Source: Leptolyngbya sp. PCC 6406 (GTDB lineage Bacteria > Cyanobacteriota > Cyanobacteriia > Phormidesmidales > Phormidesmidaceae). From it: a stretch of 64,000 nucleotides of DNA. The stretch spans positions 3,374,335 to 3,438,334 of the forward strand of contig NZ_KI913949.1 in the NCBI RefSeq assembly GCF_000332095.2, written 5' to 3'. The position numbers and the translations under genes are program-made. Shown here piece after piece: positions 36,351-42,529 of this stretch (position 1 is its first letter; the number at the start of each line of letters is the position of its first letter). The notes below the pieces were generated by a model. That model searched no databases. It was not told where the DNA came from and saw only the letters and a list, made by a program, of their open reading frames with translations.

Positions 36351-36938
36351 ATGTCTACCGTAACCCTCATGCTACCTAACCAAACTCGCGTTGAATCTCT
36401 TCCGCAGATTCCCGCACCTCCTGAAAATCGTCGCCGTTCTGCCCCTTGGCATCTGATCTCGTTCGACAATACCTTGCCCTACGAGGCCATCACCCAGCAG
36501 TACTATCCCCTCGGGATAACCGTCCAGGGTGGCATCGCAGTACGCCCCTCTAATCCCCAGTTCATCCCCGGTCAGCGCCAGCCGGTGCTGATGCCCACTA
36601 GGGGCAACCGGGGGCTTAACCTCCAGATCACTCAGCCTCTAGTGCAAATGGAAATTCAACTGCTGGGCAGTCAGCCCGTGACCCTCGTCGCCCTGAATGG
36701 GGAGGGCCACTGTTTAGCCTTAGCGCAGACCCAAGAGCAGCCCCCTCGGGAGGGGGATGCCCCCCTTGTTGAGCAGGGGATCCTTCTTCAAACCCGTGGC
36801 ATCAGCCGGATCTACCTGGAGTCCCGCGCCCCCTTTGTGGTGACCCAAATACGGGTACAGCGATCGCAGCAGCCCGTCACGAAGGGCAAGGTGATTCCGC
36901 TGCCGAGTCGGCAACCTTGTGGACCAGTACCCCATTGA
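36351..36938 (+). CDS. Hypothetical protein with exported-type beta domain
   Basis: 195 aa from ATG 36351 (MSTVTLMLPNQTRVESL). The segment LISFDNTLPYEAITQQYYPLGITVQGGIAVRPSNP is like the FDxLxxGTxVxxQY domain frequent in cyanobacterial PEP-CTERM and other surface proteins, followed by beta strands (LNLQITQPLVQMEIQLLG, RIYLESRAPFVVTQIRV). There is no signal peptide or PEP-CTERM anchor, so the protein is either cytoplasmic or the start is mispredicted. The last 62 bp overlap the convergent TetR gene. Function unknown. Confidence 0.6.
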   Translation: MSTVTLMLPNQTRVESLPQIPAPPENRRRSAPWHLISFDNTLPYEAITQQYYPLGITVQGGIAVRPSNPQFIPGQRQPVLMPTRGNRGLNLQITQPLVQMEIQLLGSQPVTLVALNGEGHCLALAQTQEQPPREGDAPLVEQGILLQTRGISRIYLESRAPFVVTQIRVQRSQQPVTKGKVIPLPSRQPCGPVPH

Positions 36939-37533
36939 GAAAGATATCCGTCAGCCCCTCGGCCAACTCTTGCATTGCCTTAGGGGAGTCAGCCTCATCC
37001 CCTAGGGTAGTTTGGCTAAAACCCGAGATCGCAAACATACCCAAAAAAATCCGCGCTACCACCCGAGGATTCATCTCGCGATATACCCCTCGGTCCATGG
37101 CGGTCTGGAAGAATGCCTCCGCTACATCCGTCATTTTGGCAATGACTTCCCCTTGCACCTGGTCTCGCAGTTCGGGATGGAACTGGGCCTCCATAAAGCA
37201 CACCCGCAGCATGTCCGCATTGCGGGGAAGATTCAACATGCGTCGCCGCATCACCTGACCGATAGCCCGATAGCTGCTCATCTCACTCAACTCCGTGAGG
37301 AGATCGGTCAAGATCTCTACCCATCCATTGGTCGCCACCTGAATTAAAATGGTCTTCTTGGTATCAAAGTGACGAAATAAGGTGCCCTCCGCCACCCCCG
37401 CAGCCTCCGCCAAGTCTCGGGTCGTGGTGCCACCATAGCCCCGCTGGGCAAACAGATGCTCTGCTGCCTTGAGAATCTTGATCTCTATCTCGTTTTCCTT
37501 GGGCTGGGGCGGATTGCGGTATCGAGTCGCCAT
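36877..37533 (-). CDS. TetR/AcrR-family transcriptional regulator
   Basis: 218 aa from ATG 37533 (MATRYRNPPQPKENEIEIKIL). The N-terminal TetR helix-turn-helix is clear: ILKAAEHLFAQRGYGGTTTRDLAEAAGVAEGTLFRHFDTKK. The C-terminal ligand domain is variable; it ends GLTDIFLNGVLVHKVA. Such regulators usually repress a nearby transporter or enzyme operon, but the neighbours are a convergent hypothetical and a divergent HTH protein, so its target is unclear. The 3' end overlaps the convergent gene by 62 bp. Confidence 0.9.
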   Translation of the reverse strand: MATRYRNPPQPKENEIEIKILKAAEHLFAQRGYGGTTTRDLAEAAGVAEGTLFRHFDTKKTILIQVATNGWVEILTDLLTELSEMSSYRAIGQVMRRRMLNLPRNADMLRVCFMEAQFHPELRDQVQGEVIAKMTDVAEAFFQTAMDRGVYREMNPRVVARIFLGMFAISGFSQTTLGDEADSPKAMQELAEGLTDIFLNGVLVHKVADSAAESPCPS

Positions 37534-37665
37534 AGCAGAGATCTGGGTGAGGGAAGAAGGTTGTCTGGGCCATTGTGCATTGGCCATCCTGCGATCGCGG
37601 ATTTCCCTTCACATAACCTCACACGAGGGTTGAAAACCCTGTTCAGATGCTGTCAAATAGTAACC

Positions 37666-38379
37666 ATGACGCCAGAGCAAGAGACAGACATTATGCGGTT
37701 GCGGGGGGCGCAGGTCACCCCCAAGCAAATTGCCCGCCAATTGGGACTCCGCCCCGCCGAAGTTAAAGCCTTTATTCGAGACCATGCTGAAGAGTTGGTC
37801 CTGCAAAGGGCGAACGTGAGTGATGCAGCTCCCCTCCACGAATGTCTGATCAACGAAGGGGCTGCCCATTGGCTTCTAGACCACAAGGCCAAGACAACAG
37901 CCAACGGTCTGGCCCAGATCATTCTTTCTCGCCAGGATGGTAATCGCTTTCTCCTAGCCAGCTATTTATTGGACTACTGGTGTCTGGGGCTGAAAAACTG
38001 CATCCCCCCTCGAAGAAAGGGCAAGGGTGACTACGAACTCTTCAAATCAACCTGTGAACTGCAATTTGACGAATGCTTCGTCACGATTACGCCAGAACAA
38101 GCCCAATCCATCGTGTATGGAGCGATAGACTATGCCCGGAGCCTTGGCTTTGAACCCCATCCAGATTTCAATGCCAAAGCCCAAGTCCATTTAGGACTAC
38201 GGCCAGAAACCCTGCTTCCCATCGAGTTTGGCAAGGATGGTCAACCTTTCTTTGTCAGCGGCCCCTACGACGACCCCAGCAAAGTTTTGGAGACGCTAGA
38301 AGCCAATGTGGGTCCAGATAAATTCAAGTTTTTAGCAGGATTTGACGAAGTAGATCTCCTTGACGATGACCTATTTTAG
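37666..38379 (+). CDS. Conserved cyanobacterial HTH protein
   Basis: 237 aa from ATG 37666 (MTPEQETDIMRLRGAQVTPKQIARQLGLRPAEV). The first ~45 residues form a helix-turn-helix of the resolvase/MarR-like sort. The rest (ALHECLINEGAAHWLLDH-like, FLLASYLLDYWCLGLKNCIPPRRK, and later SIVYGAIDYARSLGF with an acidic C-terminal end) is a domain I know only as cyanobacterial. The start was chosen because the HTH begins at once. It could be a DNA-binding protein; target unknown. The gene precedes the glycosylase with 30 bp between them. Confidence 0.65.
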   Translation: MTPEQETDIMRLRGAQVTPKQIARQLGLRPAEVKAFIRDHAEELVLQRANVSDAAPLHECLINEGAAHWLLDHKAKTTANGLAQIILSRQDGNRFLLASYLLDYWCLGLKNCIPPRRKGKGDYELFKSTCELQFDECFVTITPEQAQSIVYGAIDYARSLGFEPHPDFNAKAQVHLGLRPETLLPIEFGKDGQPFFVSGPYDDPSKVLETLEANVGPDKFKFLAGFDEVDLLDDDLF

Positions 38380-38409
38380 CCTGGGCTAGCGCCGTGCCCA
38401 GTGGTTGCC

Positions 38410-39000
38410 ATGGCTGTGTCCCCACCTGGCCTATCTCTACCGGATCTCCATCGTCCCGCGATCGCAGTAGCCCCCGATCTGGTGGGCTGTACCCTGGTGC
38501 GGCGATTTGAGGATGGCCGCTGTCTGCGGGGGATAATTGTGGAAACAGAAGCCTACGAACCAGGGGATCCCGCCTGCCATGGTTATCGCCGCCGCACCGC
38601 CCGCAACGCCACCATGTTTGGTCCCCCTGGGAGCTGTTACGTATACCTGATCTACGGCATGTATCACTGTCTCAATATCGTCACCGATGCTGCCGATGTC
38701 CCCAGCGCCGTATTGATCCGTGCCCTAGCCCTCGATCCTTTGCCCCCCTGGATGGAACTGCGCCCCAGGGAAAAACCCCACCGGGTTGCCGCTGGTCCAG
38801 GTAAACTCTGCCGCGCCCTCGACATCGATCGCAGTCACGATGGCACCATCCTCTCCGCCACCGGAGCTCTGGGTTTGGAATCTCGCCGCAACCAACCCTC
38901 ACTGCTGGTGCAAACCACCCGCATCGGGCTCACCCAAGGAGCTGATCTCCCCTGGCGTTGGTATTGGCCAGAGCACCCAGCCGTGTCGAAGCTGGGGTAG
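38410..39000 (+). CDS. DNA-3-methyladenine glycosylase (AAG/MPG family)
   Basis: 196 aa from ATG 38410; an upstream GTG at 38401 is in frame. The family motif [29 protein letters not shown] includes the catalytic Glu in ETEAY and the conserved [21 protein letters not shown] follows, with the His/Tyr region that flips the damaged base, then [13 protein letters not shown]. It removes alkylated purines such as 3-methyladenine and hypoxanthine from DNA in base-excision repair. The length fits the short bacterial form. Confidence 0.93.
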   Translation: MAVSPPGLSLPDLHRPAIAVAPDLVGCTLVRRFEDGRCLRGIIVETEAYEPGDPACHGYRRRTARNATMFGPPGSCYVYLIYGMYHCLNIVTDAADVPSAVLIRALALDPLPPWMELRPREKPHRVAAGPGKLCRALDIDRSHDGTILSATGALGLESRRNQPSLLVQTTRIGLTQGADLPWRWYWPEHPAVSKLG

Positions 39001-39228
39001 TTCTAGATAGTCTTCATAGTCTTCAATTTAAGCGGGTTAGCCAGCGCCAACCCATTTATTCAGCTTGTGTGGGTTTGGACTATCGAGTTCTTGACTTGTT
39101 GAAAGATGATTCAGATGGAGTTTCCGACCCCAGGGCAAAAGGCCCAGCAAGGGATCTGGAGCTGTAACGGTAACCTCAGGGGTTCCTGTGGTTGAATGGT
39201 CGGAAGATTCTCCGGCAGGTTCACCCCC

Positions 39229-39993
39229 ATGGCGATTATTGCTCTCAAGGCTTGGTATTTAGAACAGTATGAGCCCGTCAGCGAGCTAGAGGCCCGCTCC
39301 CATGACCTGCGCCTCAGTCGCAACAGCTTGCTCAAATCCGGATTGCGGGCTGACTTCCTGGATGACAGCGACAGCCTGCGCCAAGCCCCTTGGTTTCAGC
39401 GCTACCTAGCGGGGGAAACCGTGGAGTTTTATATCGAGGGCAGTGGCAGCTATGCCATCTCCAATATTGATTTGCTTAGTCACGAGATCTATTTCACCAA
39501 GCGAGATACCCTGGCTCAGTTAGAGCCGACTATTTTCTTCTGTTATCAGACGGCCTACAGTGCCTCGGGGGTGCTGCTCAGGGAGGCACTGGAGGCGCTA
39601 CTGGCGGAGGTGAATCCGCGATCGCGCCTTACCCTCACCCTAGAGGAATCCCATCGTCCGGGAGCCGAGCCTATTCGGCGTAACAGCCCCCTGATGCGGA
39701 AGCTACGCCAGTCTCTCCTGTTCATTGCCGATGGCACCGCGATCACCCAGATTCCTGGCCCGCCCCCCCTAGCGATTCCCAGTCCCCAGGTTTGTGTGGA
39801 GATGGGTTATGCCCTCCAGTGCAAGCGTCCAGAGCAAATCATTCTGGCCCAGCAGACCCGATCGGACCTACTGGGGCAGTTTCCCTTTGAGCTACCCGCC
39901 GCCCAGCGCTTGATTTTTGACGGAGCCGCCGACCTCAAGGTTCAACTCCATACCCTTGTCCTCAACCAACTTCAGCGCTACAGCCTACTTTGA
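39229..39993 (+). CDS. Hypothetical protein with nucleotide-hydrolase-like C-terminal domain
   Basis: 254 aa from ATG 39229 (MAIIALKAWYLEQYEPVSEL). Residues ~1-95 (RLSRNSLLKSGLRADFLDD, FQRYLAGETVEFYIEGSGSYAISNIDLLSHEIYFTKRDTL) form a conserved cyanobacterial region. The C-terminal ~140 residues contain LEPTIFFCYQTAYS, LFIADGTAITQI, PSPQVCVEMGYALQ and QIILAQQTR. The NVxxExGYAL-like step after a beta strand recalls TIR-like and nucleoside-deoxyribosyltransferase folds, where the Glu is catalytic. I cannot place it in a named family. No partner gene suggests a defence system. Confidence 0.6.
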   Translation: MAIIALKAWYLEQYEPVSELEARSHDLRLSRNSLLKSGLRADFLDDSDSLRQAPWFQRYLAGETVEFYIEGSGSYAISNIDLLSHEIYFTKRDTLAQLEPTIFFCYQTAYSASGVLLREALEALLAEVNPRSRLTLTLEESHRPGAEPIRRNSPLMRKLRQSLLFIADGTAITQIPGPPPLAIPSPQVCVEMGYALQCKRPEQIILAQQTRSDLLGQFPFELPAAQRLIFDGAADLKVQLHTLVLNQLQRYSLL

Positions 39994-40036
39994 CTGAACA
40001 CTAGAGCCGATGACACCCTGCATCACCCCCCTTCGT

Positions 40037-40095
40037 CCCCCCTTGGCAAGGGGGGGAGACCGGAATTGCTCTTGTCCTTCTCCTTGGCAAGGGGG
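40037..40095. repeat. CCTTGGCAAGG palindromic repeats
   Basis: CCCCCCTT-GGC-AAGGGGGG at 40037-40055 is a perfect 8-bp stem; a second CCTTGGCAAGGGGG lies at about 40082-40095. This motif is a known kind of interspersed hairpin in cyanobacteria. It starts a 1.2-kb stretch (39994-41217) without protein genes. Confidence 0.7.
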
Positions 40096-40151
40096 AGTTA
40101 GAGGGGGTCAGACCCGTTGCACCACACGTCAAGCACTGTGACGCAATACCC

Positions 40152-40406
40152 TAGTACTCGGCGGCATAAATACTCTAACCGTTCTATCGTGGCACACCTC
40201 AGCCCCTCTCCCTAGCCCTCGCCGCCTGGGAGAGGGGACCGGAAGAAAATGTTGAGCTGGTGCGGCAGAATAGCAAGTCTATTTCAGTCTAGTACTCTGC
40301 GGCGGAAATACCCTGACCGTTCCATCGTGGCACACTCGGCCCCTCACCCTAGCCCTATCCAAAGGGGAGAGGGGACCGGAAAATGTTGGGCTGGTGCGAT
40401 AATAGT
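40152..40406. repeat. Tandem duplication of a ~137-bp unit
   Basis: Unit A starts at about 40152 (TAGTACTCGGCGGCATAAATACTCTAACCGTTC) and unit B at about 40290 (TAGTACTCTGCGGCGGAAATACC, CTGACCGTTCCATCGTGGCACAC). Both continue through CCCTAGCCCT, GAGAGGGGACCGGAA, AAATGTTG-GCTGGTGCG. A decayed third start (ACTAGTATTGCTTGGCGGAAGTATC) is seen at about 40438. No gene is evident in the units. Confidence 0.75.
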
Positions 40407-40610
40407 GGGCTGATTTACGCCCTGCGGTACTAGGTGTACTAGTATTGCTTGGCGGAAGTATCTCTACTATCGGCGCGCAAGCGCCCCGCTTACGACAATC
40501 AGGACGAAATAGGTGCAGGAACCCTTGTGTAACATGCAATTTCCTTTCTGCCCTCCTGCCTCCCGCCTCCTGTGATAAGAAAATCTGACCAGTTAAAACC
40601 CCTAAACCCC

Positions 40611-40639
40611 GTGACATCTCTGAGTCATTAGGCTATATT
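40611..40639 (+). promoter_or_regulatory. Sigma-70-type promoter of candidate sRNA
   Basis: GTGACA at 40611-40616 (5 of 6 to TTGACA), a 17-bp spacer, and TATATT at 40634-40639 (5 of 6 to TATAAT). Transcription would start near G40646, six bases after the -10. The match and spacing are those of a strong housekeeping promoter. Confidence 0.72.
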
Positions 40640-40645
40640 TATCTT

Positions 40646-40708
40646 GTGTGAGGAGCGAACCAAGAAGGGTGCTGAGACGAAACACGGCCAGTCGTCAGCA
40701 CCCTTTTT
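40646..40708 (+). ncRNA. Candidate 63-nt small RNA with Yfr1-complementary 5' end
   Basis: Between a good promoter (40611-40639) and a U-tailed hairpin lies a transcript of about 63 nt with no reading frame worth naming. Its 5' end, GTGTGAGGAG at 40646-40655, is an exact complement of CUCCUCACAC, ten of the eleven bases of the ultraconserved core ACUCCUCACAC of the cyanobacterial sRNA Yfr1 as I remember it. After a ~10-nt single-stranded linker comes the terminator stem (arms 40665-40675 and 40695-40705, with an inner CGA/TCG extension and an 11-nt loop). The promoter, length and terminator are seen in the sequence; the sRNA identity and the pairing partner are inference. Confidence 0.68.
40665..40708 (+). 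terminator. Intrinsic terminator of candidate sRNA
   Basis: AAGGGTGCTGA (40665-40675) pairs with TCAGCACCCTT (40695-40705). An inner CGA/TCG helix follows a two-base bulge, the loop is AACACGGCCAG, and a T5 run covers 40704-40708. This is the strongest terminator signature in the 40-41 kb region. Confidence 0.85.
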
Positions 40709-40804
40709 GCATTTAAAATTTTTTAGCCCCCCTCAAGATTGCAGGGCGCTAGCTCAAGGGTCAGAGCTTGGGGATCTGCGGATTAATAGTGTACCCAGTG
40801 GCCA

Positions 40805-40829
40805 GGTTTTCTCCCGAAGGGAGAAAACC
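40805..40829. repeat. Perfect 11-bp palindrome
   Basis: GGTTTTCTCCC at 40805-40815 and GGGAGAAAACC at 40819-40829 with a GAA loop. No T-run on either side; it could be an RNA 3' end or a REP-like unit. Confidence 0.65.
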
Positions 40830-40897
40830 CGATCGGCGGGTAGTTTATTTTCCTGCAAGTCCCTTAGCTACCCCTCCAGTTTTTGGGGTCCACTATA

Positions 40898-41215
40898 ATT
40901 TTGGGTTGGCTCCGCTGCTCCTGCGGCGTAACGGAGCGTCGTGAAAGATTTTGGACTACGCTGAGGGATGGAGATTCCTCTCTCCGTTTCACTGCGCTCA
41001 GAATGACAGGCTTCCCTCTGTTTCTTCCGGACATTACCCAACATTTTGGGTTGGGTCCATTGCTCCGGAGGAGCAACTGAGTCGTATAGCCCTTCGGGCA
41101 TGGCTCACGCTAGGGCGGCGCCTGCCCGGAGGGCATAGAATGATTGCGCGGTGGGCGGGTGACCGATATTGGGCTGGTCGTGGCGTGTTATTTAATGCCC
41201 GTCCCCAGATACAAA
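40898..41215. repeat. Degenerate dispersed repeats
   Basis: ATTTTGGGTTGG-TCC-CTGCTCC occurs at about 40898 and again at about 41043. Between them GAGATTCCTCTC and CTGCGCTCAGAATGACAG resemble the block at about 28371-28400. The region from 41125 (GCCCGGAGGGCATAGAATG, GGGTGACCGATATTGGG) matches about 288-345. Open frames here are noise. Confidence 0.6.
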
Positions 41216-41217
41216 AG

Positions 41218-41309
41218 TGACCCGGAGTCCACGCCTGCCCCAAGCATCCCGTAATGCTGCTACCTTCCGGTCCTGACATGATTTGGGCGTTGAGACCGCA
41301 TGGGTCCGA
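41218..41309 (-). ncRNA. ffs: Signal recognition particle 4.5S RNA
   Basis: On the minus strand the sequence contains GTCAGGACCGGAAGGTAGCAGC, the universally conserved apical domain of bacterial SRP RNA bound by Ffh. The two ends can pair (GACCC near 41306 with GGGTC near 41219), with complementary segments between, making the single long hairpin of the ~95-nt bacterial form. A T-run follows the 3' end on the minus strand (AAAA at 41212-41215 of the given strand). Exact ends are estimates. The RNA targets nascent membrane proteins to the Sec machinery. Confidence 0.93.
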
Positions 41310-41452
41310 GTCATTTCTACGATAACACTTCATCCCCCATCTCTGGGAACTGTATCTCTGGGTCTCTGGGAACTGTTGCAACGAGAAATTGGTATCCCCC
41401 ATGGCGTTCCCTCCAGAAGCCATCTTCTAGAATCAGCCTATTCCCTGTAGGC

Positions 41453-42511
41453 ATGGCTATGCAGAGTTCCTTCCAACGCATCATTACCGGGGTTAGCATT
41501 TTTACGCTGACGGTGGTAGCGGCGGTGACGGGCTACGTGATCGCGGGGTGGACGTTGCTAGATGCCATCTACATGGTGGTGATTACCATCTTTGGCGTGG
41601 GGTATGGAGAGGTGCAGCCCCTCCAGTCTGTCCCGTTGAAAGTATTCACCATTCTCGTCATCATTGCCGGAGCGTTGTCGGTGGCCTACACGGTCGCCGG
41701 CTTTGTGCAGTTGATCACCGAGGGAGAAATTCGTCGCGCTCTTAACCTCAAACGCATGACCCAGGATATTGAACGGCTAGACAGCCACGTAATCATCTGT
41801 GGGTTTGGACGCATTGGCCAGCTCGTGGCCCGCCAACTCAAGCACCTCCATCAGCCCTTCGTGATCATTGACACGGCGGCAGACCGCATTACCTTGGCCC
41901 GAGATCGCGGTTATCTGTTCTATGAAGGCAACGCCACCGACGAGATGATTTTGCATGGGGCAGGCATTCACCGTGCCCGTGCCCTAGCTACGGTACTACC
42001 AGATGATGCCACCAACGTATTTATCACCCTCACGGCGCGGGAAATGAACCCCAAGCTGATGATTGTGGCGCGGGGAGAAGTTCCTTCCACAGAGAAGAAA
42101 TTGCGGCTGGCGGGGGCCAATCAGGTGGTGCTACCCGCTAGCATTAGCGCCAGCCGCATGGCCCACTTAATTATCAACCCAGCAGCAGTGGACTTTTTGG
42201 CCCAGAGCGATGGACGGTCGGGGCTAAATGAGCTGCTGTCGGAGTTGGACATTCAGCTTACGGAGGTAGCGGTGGATGGTGCCCTAGTGGAAGGCACCAT
42301 CGGCGACTTGGAACTCCGAGGAGAAGGCACGTTTATCATCGTGGCCCTGCGGCGTCTTACCGAAGAGGTCTTGGTGCATCCTCCACGGGAGACGACCTTA
42401 GCACCAGGAGATATTTTGATTTTGATGGGCCACCAAGGGGACATGCCCAATTTTGCCCAACAGGCTGTTATGCGACGACAGATGCGTTACCGGGGGGCGC
42501 GGGTGAGGTAA
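41453..42511 (+). CDS. Potassium channel with RCK (TrkA-N/TrkA-C) domain
   Basis: 352 aa from ATG 41453 (MAMQSSFQRIITGVSIF). Two membrane spans (~10-30 and ~68-90) flank a pore loop with TIFGVGYGE, close to the canonical K+ filter TVGYGD. The cytoplasmic part is an RCK domain with SHVIICGFGRIGQLVARQL (GxGxxG, NAD-binding) and the TrkA-C domain (LDIQLTEVAVDGALVEGTIGDLELRGEGTFIIVALR). This is the MthK-like two-span architecture; gating by nucleotides or divalent ions is expected. Longer frame upstream overlaps the SRP RNA gene and was rejected. Convergent with the CHAT gene. Confidence 0.9.
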   Translation: MAMQSSFQRIITGVSIFTLTVVAAVTGYVIAGWTLLDAIYMVVITIFGVGYGEVQPLQSVPLKVFTILVIIAGALSVAYTVAGFVQLITEGEIRRALNLKRMTQDIERLDSHVIICGFGRIGQLVARQLKHLHQPFVIIDTAADRITLARDRGYLFYEGNATDEMILHGAGIHRARALATVLPDDATNVFITLTAREMNPKLMIVARGEVPSTEKKLRLAGANQVVLPASISASRMAHLIINPAAVDFLAQSDGRSGLNELLSELDIQLTEVAVDGALVEGTIGDLELRGEGTFIIVALRRLTEEVLVHPPRETTLAPGDILILMGHQGDMPNFAQQAVMRRQMRYRGARVR

Positions 42512-42529
42512 GGAATTTACTGAAACCCC

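Noticed and set aside
40640-40710. Yfr1 itself on the minus strand (CTCCTCACAC is present there)
   Set aside because: The minus strand has the motif but no 3' terminator hairpin and starts GCTCC rather than ACTCC; the promoter and T-run support transcription of the plus strand.
41034-41423. 129-codon minus-strand frame
   Set aside because: It covers the SRP RNA gene, whose conserved apical sequence explains the region.
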